Shown here: positions 7,074-13,925 of the stretch, in pieces
Layout of the letters: every line of letters starts with the position of its first letter
Position numbering within the stretch: the stretch's first letter is position 1
IMG/VR virus record: IMGVR_UViG_3300030331_004188
Span: 1-39,457 of that record
Reading direction: 5' to 3' (one strand)
DNA length: 39,457 bases
DNA from: a virus
Notes under the pieces: model-generated
The model's database searches: none
Seen by the model: the letters and a program-made list of their open reading frames with translations, nothing else
What the model was told of the DNA's origin: nothing
Program-made: the position numbers and the translations under genes

Positions 7074-7304
7074 ATGCCTTTCAAACTCAATCAATTAGTC
7101 AAAGCAACAAAGCACGTAAGCGGCAGTGTCAGACAAGGCAAAGTTTATCGTGTAGTGAAAGTTGAAGATCCTAAGTTTTCACGTTACTTGCTGGCTAAGA
7201 ACCAACCATGGGAAGACAAAGATTTAGAATATGTGTATTGGCTGAAGAAAGAGGAAATGATTACATGTACTCTTCACTCAAACTTGGAGGCTTACGATGA
7301 CTAA
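7074..7304 (+). CDS. Small SH3-like/beta hypothetical protein, 76 aa
   Basis: Starts after a CA-rich leader (CACCACATCCACC...TTATCTAATCATC). The sequence (LVKATKHVSGSVRQGKVYRVVKVEDPKFSRYLLAKN...DLEYVYWLKKEEM) has the alternating pattern of a small SH3-like beta barrel with the GKVYRVVKV strand. No named family. Confidence 0.6.
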   Translation: MPFKLNQLVKATKHVSGSVRQGKVYRVVKVEDPKFSRYLLAKNQPWEDKDLEYVYWLKKEEMITCTLHSNLEAYDD

Positions 7305-7381
7305 TCTAACAATCCCGAAACAAAAACTGACTATATATAAATGCATAGCATTATTAATACAGTTGATTTTAATTTTTCTCT

Positions 7382-7594
7382 ATGTCTGATTCCGAAAATG
7401 ATTCCTTTGTTTATGATCTCGTCAAAGCTTGTGATAATGATGTCTGGTTAAAGCAAGAGGTGATAGCCAGATATGTATCAAATATCAATGACGAGGAGAG
7501 AACTAGGTATCAGAATATCATTGATGCCCAGAAAAAAGAACGAGCCAAGCTCCCTTACACACTGGACAGTTACAACGCACAATGCCAACTATGA
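7382..7594 (+). CDS. Hypothetical protein, 70 aa
   Basis: ATG at 7382 after a 77-nt AT-rich spacer. Acidic N-terminus (SDSENDSFVYDLVKACDND), then a helical charged part. The end overlaps the next gene by the ATGA arrangement. Not recognised. Confidence 0.55.
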   Translation: MSDSENDSFVYDLVKACDNDVWLKQEVIARYVSNINDEERTRYQNIIDAQKKERAKLPYTLDSYNAQCQL

Positions 7595-7764
7595 GCATCC
7601 CAAAAGAATTTACTACTGCTGAAAAGCATCTGCCACTAGAATTTCCTGTAAGTGATTGGAAAGTTATCAAAGCTTCGCTACTACAAGCGGCAGTTTATTC
7701 AGGACAAATACATCCTGCACGAATTGCAAAGATCATCCAACAAGAAATCGATGGAGCACAATGA
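7591..7764 (+). CDS. Small hypothetical protein, 57 aa
   Basis: ATG 7591 makes an ATGA overlap with the previous stop; ATG 7582 (adding Met-Pro-Thr) is the alternative. The product (MSIPKEFTTAEKHLPLEFPVSDWKVIKASLLQAAVY...) is helical in its second half. It ends with another ATGA overlap, so 7382-7952 reads as one coupled trio. No family. Confidence 0.55.
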   Translation: MSIPKEFTTAEKHLPLEFPVSDWKVIKASLLQAAVYSGQIHPARIAKIIQQEIDGAQ

Positions 7765-7952
7765 AAAAAGTTGATCTATCTGATGAGCAAATTAAATATG
7801 TGCTCAACAGCCTTGGTCAGGTAAGAACTAATTCTTCTGATACGATCAAGGTCACAGATATGATTTCGATCTTTCAAAATGCTTTGAAGCAAGAGCCTTA
7901 TGAATACTTCTCAGAAGTGCGTATGATGCCTTGGTTTAAAGAATCTAACTAA
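7761..7952 (+). CDS. Small hypothetical protein, 63 aa
   Basis: ATG 7761 (MKKVDLSDEQIKYVLNSLGQV...) is chosen for its ATGA overlap with the preceding gene; a longer in-frame extension back to 7656 would lie inside that gene. Short, helical, charged. A CA-rich leader (CACACACCACAATCTA) follows it. Unknown role. Confidence 0.55.
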   Translation: MKKVDLSDEQIKYVLNSLGQVRTNSSDTIKVTDMISIFQNALKQEPYEYFSEVRMMPWFKESN

Positions 7953-7968
7953 CACACACCACAATCTA

Positions 7969-8211
7969 ATGACTGAATTAACACCACAACTTCTTGACGC
8001 TATCAGAGTTGAAGGCGAGAAAGCATATGAGAGAGGCGATGAAGCAGAAGGAAAAGCAATGATGGATCAATGCGTAAAGCTTGGTTTAGATCATCTTGAA
8101 CAGATGTGCAGAACCTATCCAGAGCTGGTAAATTTATTCGAGATGGTGGACGATCCTGGAGCTGACATCATTCGTAAAGCTTTGAAACGAAGGCTTGAAA
8201 GAAAAGACTAA
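7969..8211 (+). CDS. Helical hypothetical protein, 80 aa
   Basis: Preceded by a short CACACACCAC leader with no Shine-Dalgarno. All-helical acidic protein (LLDAIRVEGEKAYERGDEAEGKAMMDQCVKLGLDHLEQM) resembling a single helical-hairpin repeat, then a basic end (KALKRRLERKD). No specific family. Confidence 0.6.
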   Translation: MTELTPQLLDAIRVEGEKAYERGDEAEGKAMMDQCVKLGLDHLEQMCRTYPELVNLFEMVDDPGADIIRKALKRRLERKD

Positions 8212-8252
8212 TCGTCTTACCTTTTTTACACACACATCACCACCCAAATTCA

Positions 8253-8492
8253 ATGACTAAACATGGCTTAATACAGCGAGTCTTTACGCTGTTACCACAA
8301 ATCTGTTCGATTGATAATGATACAAATTTAATTATATTTACACATCAAGGTCAAGCAGATTATGACAAATTTGTAGATGAATTAAAAAGTTCTAAGCAAG
8401 ACTTAAATATATTTCATCTCTTGTTGATGCACGTATTTAATCATACGCATAAAGAGGCAGAAATGCTTATGTCAGAAGAGGTTGAAGCATGA
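8253..8492 (+). CDS. Hypothetical protein, 79 aa
   Basis: Follows a CACACATCACCACCC leader. Mixed alpha/beta (LIQRVFTLLPQICSIDNDTNLIIFTHQGQADYDKFVDEL). Ends with ATGA overlap to the DUF2786-like gene, suggesting joint expression. Not recognised. Confidence 0.55.
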   Translation: MTKHGLIQRVFTLLPQICSIDNDTNLIIFTHQGQADYDKFVDELKSSKQDLNIFHLLLMHVFNHTHKEAEMLMSEEVEA

Positions 8493-9220
8493 ATATAAAT
8501 GAAATCAAAGCTAAGTTAGCTAAATTATTACGTCTCTCCAAAAGCTCTAACGCAAATGAAGCAGCAGTTGCAGTTCAGAAGTTTGAAACATTATGCAAAC
8601 AGCATGGTGTAGCAAAGCAAGATATCACTGCTGACTTTGATCCTGATAAAGATGAAGTAATTGAATTACCTTTTGGTAAATCATATAAGAAGAGAGACAT
8701 TGCGATCTACAGATTGATTGCAGCAGTTGCAAAATATTACAACGGAGTAGTTATGATTGATAACACTCTCAGTAATGGCAAGCAACTAAAAATAATAGCT
8801 AGTAAAGCAAATCAAATTCAGATTGAATTGTATGGTGACTATCTCATAGAAGAGATGGAAAGGATAAGTAAAGAGGCCAAGAAAGAAAATAAAGATGCTC
8901 CAAGATCATTCCGTACAAACTTTCGTAAAGGCTTTGCACAAGCAATACATAGACGTTTGATAGAACTAAAAAAAGAACAAGAGTCAAAAGAAATCATTGA
9001 AAATAATCAGCCAGCTCTTGTACTGGTTGAACATAACAAACGAGAGCAAAAAGCTGCTCTATCATTCCTCTTGGATAACTACCCTGACATCCGTAGATCA
9101 AGCAGTAAATACAGTGCTGGTCATGGTCACAGTCAAGGCCAAGAAGCTGCCCAAGGTGTGGGACTGCGTAAGCAGACCGAGGGCGTAACTTCTCCCACTC
9201 TCGCCTTAACAGGCTCTTAA
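8489..9220 (+). CDS. DUF2786-like protein, 243 aa
   Basis: The first 45 residues (NINEIKAKLAKLLRLSKSSN, then NEAAVAVQKFETLCKQHGV) match the DUF2786 pattern: a helical hairpin with 'KLLRLAKS-NPNEA--A---A--L---HGI'. The middle (YRLIAAVAKYYNGVVMI..., then LYGDYLIEEMERISKEAKKE and FRTNFRKGFAQAIHRRL) agrees with the usual downstream region in phage and bacterial DUF2786 proteins. The Ser/Gly/His/Gln-rich tail looks disordered. Biochemical function is unknown; such proteins are common in phage early regions. Coupled by ATGA to the gene before. Confidence 0.75.
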   Translation: MNINEIKAKLAKLLRLSKSSNANEAAVAVQKFETLCKQHGVAKQDITADFDPDKDEVIELPFGKSYKKRDIAIYRLIAAVAKYYNGVVMIDNTLSNGKQLKIIASKANQIQIELYGDYLIEEMERISKEAKKENKDAPRSFRTNFRKGFAQAIHRRLIELKKEQESKEIIENNQPALVLVEHNKREQKAALSFLLDNYPDIRRSSSKYSAGHGHSQGQEAAQGVGLRKQTEGVTSPTLALTGS

Positions 9221-9241
9221 TACACACACTTACTTTTTCTA

Positions 9242-9667
9242 ATGACAAGTACTAATCCAAAAAAGAAAACAAAAGAATCAATTCCTGGCTATCAAAAAAT
9301 TGATAGAAGAGAAATAAAGGGTGGTAGACAGAAACCATCTCAGGCTTCAATTCAATCAAAACTTGAGCAACACCACAAAATGAGAGAACAGATAAAAAGA
9401 TTTAATGAAGAAGTAAAGGAACCATACGAAGAACTTTCAGCAGAAATAGCTTCTTATATGGTTAGCTCAAATATGCAGGCTAAAGAAAAATTAGATTGTA
9501 TAAAAACTGGTTATGCAGTGCAGCTAAAAGCAAGAGGGAACTGGACTTACACATTAGAAACACAGAAATTAAAGTTAGATCTCAAGTCAGCACAACAATT
9601 AGAGCAAGACAATGGATTTGCTACAAATGATCCAACCTTTTACATTAGTCCGGTAGATCCAAAATGA
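9242..9667 (+). CDS. Hypothetical protein, 141 aa, coiled-coil centre
   Basis: Preceded by a CACACACTTACTTTTTCTA leader. Basic disordered N-terminus (NPKKKTKES..., GGRQKPSQASIQ), then a helical segment (EQHHKMREQIKRFNEEVKEPYEELSAEIASYMV) and a beta-like end (GYAVQLKARGNWTYTLETQK). It loosely recalls phage host-nuclease-inhibitor or Gp157-type layouts, but not enough to name. Ends in an ATGA overlap. Confidence 0.55.
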   Translation: MTSTNPKKKTKESIPGYQKIDRREIKGGRQKPSQASIQSKLEQHHKMREQIKRFNEEVKEPYEELSAEIASYMVSSNMQAKEKLDCIKTGYAVQLKARGNWTYTLETQKLKLDLKSAQQLEQDNGFATNDPTFYISPVDPK

Positions 9668-9981
9668 CAGATATAGCAAGCCTTTACTCTCCAGCCTTTG
9701 GAAGAATCGTAGCCACCGATAAAGTTGCTGCTACTGTACCTGACAACATTGTTGAAAGGTACTTAGCACGACACTTCAGAGGTGATTGGGGAGATCTCAC
9801 CGAAGAAGATAGAAAGCTAAACGATCAAGCTTTCATGAGAAGAGCTGGAGGTCGTCTTCATTCACGCTATAGCCTGGCACATGAACATAGAGATCTATGG
9901 ATCATCACCAATGGCTATGGCATGAAAACTAATGAGCCTGACCTTTGCTACACAACAATTTTATTTCCTTCTGATTATTAA
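9664..9981 (+). CDS. Conserved plasmid/phage-type protein, 105 aa
   Basis: Contains the pattern YLARHFRGDWGDLTEEDRKLND, then GRLHSRYSL, LWIITNGYG and TILFPSDY. This matches a familiar small family of plasmid and phage hypotheticals ('L-RH--GDWGD---ED---N---L--G-R--S-Y----LWIIT-----TT-L-P-DY'), of unknown function. Its last 19 codons recur, with few changes, at 10291-10350, as part of a 79-bp duplication. Confidence 0.7.
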   Translation: MTDIASLYSPAFGRIVATDKVAATVPDNIVERYLARHFRGDWGDLTEEDRKLNDQAFMRRAGGRLHSRYSLAHEHRDLWIITNGYGMKTNEPDLCYTTILFPSDY

Positions 9982-9999
9982 TCCAATGACTGAAAAACT
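9921..9999 (+). repeat. 79-bp direct repeat, copy 1 (gene tail plus next start)
   Basis: Bases 9921-9999 match 10290-10368 with about six substitutions by eye. This copy spans the last 19 codons of one gene, the short spacer ATCCA, and the first codons of the next (ATGACTGAAAAACT). Conservation across an end-spacer-start junction points to a small tandem duplication or a recombination joint. Confidence 0.85.
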
Positions 10000-10294
10000 T
10001 TCTGCTTTTGAAGCAGCAATGGATAAATGGAATGAAGCAGTAGACCAACGTGAAACTGCTATCGATACGTTATCTGCACTCATCAAATATTTAAAAACAA
10101 ACTGCGATATAGATCATGAGAATGATCCAGAATCTTTTCAAAAAATGATGGAACAAGGCGAAATCGTTGCTGGTTTCTGTCAATTTGTAGTCGAAAAGCA
10201 CAATGAAGTCATTCATAACTTTGTGATGATGAATGCAATCGAAGCTAAGAATGAAAAGTTAGAGAAATCTTTAAAGGATAAGAAGAAATCATGA
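9986..10294 (+). CDS. Helical hypothetical protein, 102 aa
   Basis: ATG 9986 (MTEKLSAFEAAMDKWNEAVD) starts 4 nt after the previous stop; an in-frame start at 9932 would lie inside that gene. Charged, helical, probable coiled coil (KWNEAVDQRETAIDTLSALI...NEKLEKSLKDKKKS). Its start region is duplicated at the start of the gene at 10355. Role unknown. Confidence 0.6.
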   Translation: MTEKLSAFEAAMDKWNEAVDQRETAIDTLSALIKYLKTNCDIDHENDPESFQKMMEQGEIVAGFCQFVVEKHNEVIHNFVMMNAIEAKNEKLEKSLKDKKKS

Positions 10295-10368
10295 AAACTA
10301 ATAAACCTGACCTCTGCTACACAACAATTTTATTCCCTTCTGATTATTAATCCAATGACAAAAAAACT
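10290..10368 (+). repeat. 79-bp direct repeat, copy 2
   Basis: Second copy of 9921-9999. It contains a complete 19-codon frame (10291-10350, MKTNKPDLCYTTILFPSDY) identical at 18 of 19 residues to the end of the gene at 9664. It begins with an ATGA overlap on the stop of the gene at 9986 and runs into the start of the gene at 10355. It could be a leftover tail or a translated minigene. Confidence 0.85.
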
Positions 10369-10885
10369 ACCTGACTACTTCTGGGACTACAGAAAAGAAA
10401 CAAAAGGCCAGTATCCTGCTTTAGATAAAGCTGATGCGGAACATAATGTTGTTAGAGATAAGCTGTCTGAAGTTAAAAATAAAGTTGAAAATCTAACTCA
10501 ATATTCAACTACACATGATGCAGCTTTAGGAATCTTGAATGAATTACGATGTGATTTTGAATGTGGATCATCACTTGGTAAGAAAGAAAAGAAATTTGCA
10601 CGTAAATATTTTGGTATGTATTGTGCAGACGAAACATTATATGAAAATATATCTGAGTCATTGGAGGTCTTACGCCAAGCAAAGAGAAATGACTTTAGAA
10701 AAGTTGTTGAATTAGAAGATCAGATTCCAAAATTAGAAAAAGAAGAAGAAAGATTACGTAAGATATGGAGAATGGAAAGTGACAAAGTTGAAGCTATCTA
10801 CGACGATCTAAAAGAAAAAGAAAAACTAGCTGAGTTAGAAGCAGATGAAACACAAGAGGAGGTAAAGGAAGATGAAACTAATTAA
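10355..10885 (+). CDS. Coiled-coil hypothetical protein, 176 aa
   Basis: Start context (ATCCAATGACAAAAAAACT) is duplicated from the gene at 9986. Mostly helical with a long charged coiled coil in the C-terminal half (KVVELEDQIPKLEKEEERLRKIWR, DDLKEKEKLAELEADE) and a strongly acidic tail. The central DFECGSSLGKKEKKFARKYFGMYC has two Cys far apart, not a zinc motif. The end overlaps the next gene by 14 nt. Confidence 0.65.
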   Translation: MTKKLPDYFWDYRKETKGQYPALDKADAEHNVVRDKLSEVKNKVENLTQYSTTHDAALGILNELRCDFECGSSLGKKEKKFARKYFGMYCADETLYENISESLEVLRQAKRNDFRKVVELEDQIPKLEKEEERLRKIWRMESDKVEAIYDDLKEKEKLAELEADETQEEVKEDETN

Positions 10886-11117
10886 CTCAAGCATTAGCGT
10901 TAACTCTCTCAAAGGAGCCATAGCTAGGAATGCACATGGAACTGAGTTTAAATGTATGGACTTGGTGCTTGACATTACATCTTCTGGAAAGATTGAACCT
11001 CTATTACAACTCGTTGAATATGACGGAGCAGGAGAGTTGATGTTTGATGAGGGCATCATTAGTCTTCCACTCTCTTCTTTAGATGATTGGACAATTTCAC
11101 TTAATCCAAATAATTAA
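10872..11117 (+). CDS. Hypothetical beta-rich protein, 81 aa
   Basis: Starts inside the previous gene's tail after an AGAGGAGG Shine-Dalgarno (about 10856-10863). The pattern (FKCMDLVLDITSSGKIEPLLQLVEYDGAGELMFDEGIISLP) looks beta-rich. The TAA overlaps the next ATG by one base. Not recognised. Confidence 0.6.
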   Translation: MKLINSSISVNSLKGAIARNAHGTEFKCMDLVLDITSSGKIEPLLQLVEYDGAGELMFDEGIISLPLSSLDDWTISLNPNN

Positions 11118-11284
11118 TGACACATTCTGATTTACAAACACGATTGAAAACTATCGCAATAAAACAAGACGCATTTCTCCAAGGAGAATACGATTGGACG
11201 ACTGAAGATTCTACAGAGTATGACCAACTACAAAGACTTATCAGACAAGCAGGACGAGAGACTTCTCAGAACACTGTTAAGTAA
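11117..11284 (+). CDS. Small hypothetical protein, 55 aa
   Basis: ATG coupled to the previous stop as TAATG. Product MTHSDLQTRLKTIAIKQDAF... is charged, with a DNA-binding-like basic end (QLQRLIRQAGRETSQ). Its last 65 nt overlap the start proposed for the next gene, so either this gene is short-lived in evolution or the next gene starts later. Confidence 0.45.
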   Translation: MTHSDLQTRLKTIAIKQDAFLQGEYDWTTEDSTEYDQLQRLIRQAGRETSQNTVK

Positions 11285-11732
11285 TGATGCCACTGCATCA
11301 CAAGCTGAACGGATCTTTAAAAGAACCTTTAGTGATCTCATCAAATGGTCTATGGAAGACATAGAGGAACAACTAATCCATGCATTTAATTTCAAACCAC
11401 TTGAGATTGAACATTTATTAAATCGTTTCTCACATCAATTACCTACACAAGAAAACTTGGAATCAACTTACAAAGTTTTTCCTAACTTCTCCGGTAATTT
11501 AGAAAAAGCAAACCAGTACGGTAACAACTGTGCAGATGCTAAAAACCTTTTAAGTAAGGTAAAACGTGCTCTGAGTAACACAAGCCTTGTCTCCAATGAT
11601 TTTGAATCTACAAATGAATGGAACATGTTTATCAAGCAAAGACTTAAATGGAATGAACTCATTATTGACTTTGCAAAATACATTGATGAACAGAAAGAAA
11701 ATGCTTTTGAGTTAGTCAAAAGTAAAGCTTAG
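11220..11732 (+). CDS. Hypothetical helical protein, 170 aa
   Basis: ATG 11220 (MTNYKDLSDKQDERLLRTLL) overlaps the previous small gene by 65 nt; no ATG near its end fits the frame, so the overlap is kept. The protein is helical throughout, with a charged C-terminus (FIKQRLKWNELIIDFAKYIDEQKENAFELVKSKA). No domain recognised. Confidence 0.6.
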   Translation: MTNYKDLSDKQDERLLRTLLSNDATASQAERIFKRTFSDLIKWSMEDIEEQLIHAFNFKPLEIEHLLNRFSHQLPTQENLESTYKVFPNFSGNLEKANQYGNNCADAKNLLSKVKRALSNTSLVSNDFESTNEWNMFIKQRLKWNELIIDFAKYIDEQKENAFELVKSKA

Positions 11733-11765
11733 TTACAAATTCTTTACATTTCCCACACACTAATC

Positions 11766-12062
11766 ATGCTAAACACTGAGAATACAGAAAACGAAATCAT
11801 GACCAACCTTGTATATGTCGTGGTCGATCCTACTGGTCCCTACGTACAAGGTGTTTATACCTCATCAGAGGCTGCTTCAATAGGAGCAAGAATGTCAATT
11901 GAAACTGAAGATATAGAACATGGTGATACAGTTTCAATCATTGCAAGTAAAATCTATGACACTGTTGGTGCTCACAACTGTTTATACATACATAAAGCTC
12001 AACAAGAAGGTAAGACCTTAGAGGATCTCCAGAAAGAAGCAAGTGAGGAGGAAGTCGAATAA
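11766..12062 (+). CDS. Hypothetical acidic protein, 98 aa
   Basis: Follows a TTTCCCACACACTAATC leader. A small alpha/beta fold is likely (LVYVVVDPTGPYVQGVYTSSEAASIGARM), with an acidic end (EDLQKEASEEEVE). An internal ATG before TNLVYV is an alternative start. TAATG overlap with the next gene. Confidence 0.6.
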   Translation: MLNTENTENEIMTNLVYVVVDPTGPYVQGVYTSSEAASIGARMSIETEDIEHGDTVSIIASKIYDTVGAHNCLYIHKAQQEGKTLEDLQKEASEEEVE

Positions 12063-12598
12063 TGGCAAGTAAAAGAGCGACAAACGCTGAGCTGGAGCAG
12101 CGATCAGAACGTGCTGCTGATTTGTTATCACGTGGTACTCCTAGCCAACTTGTAGTAAAGATGCTTGCCCAAGAATATGAAGTTACTGAAAGACAAGCTA
12201 GAGACTATGTCTCACAAGGTAAAACTTTATTAGTAAAATCTGTTGATCCAGAGGATAAGACTTTCATGATCTGTCAAACAATGGAATGTCTTAAAGAAGA
12301 TCGACTAGCGGCTAGAGAAGCAGGTAATCTATCTGCTGCTGTTGGTGCAAGCAAAGGTTTAATCAAAACTACTGAGTTACTTATTAAACATCAAAGAGAG
12401 GATGAATGGGAAAAGATGTGGGATGAAGAACTAGATCAAGATACAAAAGAAGCTTTCAAAGAATGGATCAAGGCTGGTATGCCAAAGGCCAAGACAGGAA
12501 AGATTCCTAGACAAAGTATTAGTGATTTAGATCGCATGGATAGATACGTACATCCATGGGATAAACATTGCCAGGAACAGGACGAAATTCCTTTCTAA
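12062..12598 (+). CDS. HTH protein, terminase-small-subunit-like, with SSB-type tail, 178 aa
   Basis: The N-terminal half has a helix-turn-helix pattern (SQLVVKMLAQEYEVTERQARDYVSQGK), as in phage small terminase subunits and related DNA-binding proteins. It is followed by a long helical region (NLSAAVGASKGLIKTTELLIKHQREDEWEKMW). The C-terminus QEQDEIPF resembles the acidic tip of bacterial SSB (DDDIPF), which recruits partner proteins. No large terminase is nearby, so the assignment is tentative; a transcriptional regulator is equally possible. Confidence 0.5.
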   Translation: MASKRATNAELEQRSERAADLLSRGTPSQLVVKMLAQEYEVTERQARDYVSQGKTLLVKSVDPEDKTFMICQTMECLKEDRLAAREAGNLSAAVGASKGLIKTTELLIKHQREDEWEKMWDEELDQDTKEAFKEWIKAGMPKAKTGKIPRQSISDLDRMDRYVHPWDKHCQEQDEIPF

Positions 12599-12601
12599 AT
12601 T

Positions 12602-12679
12602 ATGATTTCCTTTATCGTCTGGATTTGTATAGTTATTTTGCTATACATTTTTCTTAAAAACATTTACCGCACACCTTAA
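12602..12679 (+). CDS. Single-span membrane micro-protein, 25 aa
   Basis: ATG begins 3 nt after the previous stop. The product MISFIVWICIVILLYIFLKN is one hydrophobic helix followed by a short basic tail, so it should insert in a membrane. Such micro-proteins are frequent in phages; function unknown. Confidence 0.45.
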   Translation: MISFIVWICIVILLYIFLKNIYRTP

Positions 12680-12688
12680 TTAAACATC

Positions 12689-12880
12689 ATGAAAAAAGAA
12701 CAACGCACCTACGAAGAAAAGAAAAAGATGATGGATGATGATTCATCCGATCAATATATGGGATACACGTGGAACGAAGTGCCTCCTCAAAATAAATCTT
12801 TAGCAATCAGACTTGCTAAGGATCTTGATATTCTTCCTCAACACGCTTACATGATGCTTGTTGACAAGATAATTAAATAA
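12689..12880 (+). CDS. Small hypothetical protein, 63 aa
   Basis: Follows an ACCGCACACCTTAATTAAAC leader. The N-terminus is Lys/Glu/Asp-rich (KKEQRTYEEKKKMMDDDSSDQ) and the C-terminal half looks like a small helical domain (NKSLAIRLAKDLDILPQHAYMMLVDKIIK). No family recognised. Confidence 0.55.
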   Translation: MKKEQRTYEEKKKMMDDDSSDQYMGYTWNEVPPQNKSLAIRLAKDLDILPQHAYMMLVDKIIK

Positions 12881-12889
12881 AAGTATTAA

Positions 12890-13095
12890 ACACAGGGCGG
12901 AGTTGGTGCGTTAACACCTTCACTACACTGCCTTTATCCAAGAGACTTAACTATTCGGACCATATGGTTAAGATCCCCACTCAAAGATATGAAGTATCAG
13001 GTTCCCATCGAGGACTGTCAGTGGCTCCCGCCCCCGATTTGGGTTCATAGGCTGGCAAGTAAGTGTACACTCGTAAGTCCCTTTTTTTATTCACT
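12890..13095 (+). ncRNA. Candidate structured RNA with terminal poly-T
   Basis: The longest coding-free gap in this half of the window, and more GC-rich in places than its surroundings. By eye it holds GGTG/CACC (loop CGTTAA), CTTAAC/GTTAAG (about 12948-12971), a palindromic AGTGTACACT near 13064, and a long-range GGACT (about 13012) pairing with AGTCC directly before CTTTTTTTATT (13079-13090). The last is terminator-like. It does not fold as a tRNA. Nothing identifies a known family; it could be a phage small RNA or a long 5' leader of the next gene. Confidence 0.4.
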
Positions 13096-13102
13096 CAACA
13101 TT

Positions 13103-13411
13103 ATGGCTAACAAACTTTCTTTACCTATATATAAAATAGGTGATCGTGTTATCGAAAGAGCTAAAGCTCCTTCAATACAAAAGAATAGAGATCTTAGAAG
13201 CATTTACACACGCCGAAAGGAAGGTGCTAATCCTCGTAAAACCTTTGGTGTTTGTAAGAAAGGAACGATATTAGAAGTAAAAAAAGAACAAGACAAAATG
13301 AATAGAACAATTTGGAAATATTTAGTTAAATATGATGTTCAATCTCAAGTGGACGGATCACAGAAAGCAGAATATAAAGTGCAAGGTATGCTTAAACTTT
13401 TGGAAGAATAA
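13103..13411 (+). CDS. Hypothetical basic protein, SH3-like, 102 aa
   Basis: ATG 13103 (MANKLSLPIYKIGDRVIERAKAP) is preferred to an in-frame start at 12989, whose extra 38 residues lie in the putative RNA and look non-coding. IGDRVIERAKAP, GTILEVKKEQDKMNRTIWKYLVKYD and KVQGMLKLLEE fit a KOW/SH3-like barrel of the sort that sits on nucleic acids. Basic linker in the middle. The end overlaps the next start by one base. Confidence 0.6.
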   Translation: MANKLSLPIYKIGDRVIERAKAPSIQKNRDLRSIYTRRKEGANPRKTFGVCKKGTILEVKKEQDKMNRTIWKYLVKYDVQSQVDGSQKAEYKVQGMLKLLEE

Positions 13412-13680
13412 TGAATTGTCCTTTATGCGATGGTCTAACAAGAACCGTTTTGACACGTCCAGTGTCGGATAAATATGGCAATTCAATTAATAAACATGAA
13501 GTTGTAAGAAGAAAATCTTGCACAAAATGCACTCATCGTTTTTATACACATGGTAAAAGACAAAAAGGTAGGTTTAGTAAATATCCAGAGACATTGCTCC
13601 ATGACTCACAAGTTGCATACATCGGATATAAAAATCAAAAGGTAAACATCATAAGTAAAAATAACAAATTGAAAAGATAA
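13411..13680 (+). CDS. Zinc-ribbon protein resembling the NrdR N-terminus, 89 aa
   Basis: MNCPLCDGLTRTVLTR, then VVRRKSCTKCTHRFYTHGKR, matches the layout of the NrdR zinc ribbon (CP-C ... RRR-C--C--RF-T). Two CxxC pairs (Cys3/Cys6 and the pair in SCTKC) give four ligands. NrdR represses ribonucleotide reductase genes, but here the ATP-cone domain is absent and the rest is a basic tail (KNQKVNIISKNNKLKR). It is more likely a small DNA- or RNA-binding phage protein that borrowed this fold. Confidence 0.6.
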   Translation: MNCPLCDGLTRTVLTRPVSDKYGNSINKHEVVRRKSCTKCTHRFYTHGKRQKGRFSKYPETLLHDSQVAYIGYKNQKVNIISKNNKLKR

Positions 13681-13712
13681 AGAGAAAGTTAACGAACTCA
13701 GGAGAAGTTAAG

Positions 13713-13724
13713 ATGAAGTTCTGA
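13713..13724 (+). other. Three-codon minigene (ATG AAG TTC TGA) with Shine-Dalgarno
   Basis: AGGAG at 13700-13704 sits 8 nt before an ATG followed two codons later by TGA, upstream of the gene at 13737. A similar AAAGGAAAATG with stop after three codons occurs at 17631-17642. Translation of such minigenes is known in other phages (lambda bar) to trap tRNA or tune the next start. Here it may be chance. Confidence 0.25.
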
Positions 13725-13736
13725 AACCCTGACATT

Positions 13737-13925
13737 ATGACTCACGAATATGGAACCCTTGAATGCAGAGTCTTGTGTGACTGCAAGCATCAGGTAGAGA
13801 CAATGCTAATTGCAATTGGCTCACTGAATCACACCAAGCATATAAAGAAACAATTGATGGACATTTACGAAGACTTAGAAACAATGCATGTCATCGTAAA
13901 CACCGGCGTTCAACTACGGAAGTAA
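13737..13925 (+). CDS. Small hypothetical protein, 62 aa
   Basis: MTHEYGTLECRVLCDCKHQVETMLIAIGSL... has a small alpha/beta look and a CxxxCxC cluster too tight to call a zinc finger. The start lacks its own Shine-Dalgarno; the good one upstream serves the minigene at 13713. Followed by a 90-nt spacer with a repeated TTTAGTTCCG. Function unknown. Confidence 0.5.
   Translation: MTHEYGTLECRVLCDCKHQVETMLIAIGSLNHTKHIKKQLMDIYEDLETMHVIVNTGVQLRK

Noticed and set aside
12989-13102. N-terminal extension of the protein starting at 13103
   Set aside because: The extra 38 residues are Pro/Trp/Cys-rich, lie over a structured, terminator-like region, and the ATG at 13103 opens the conserved-looking part.
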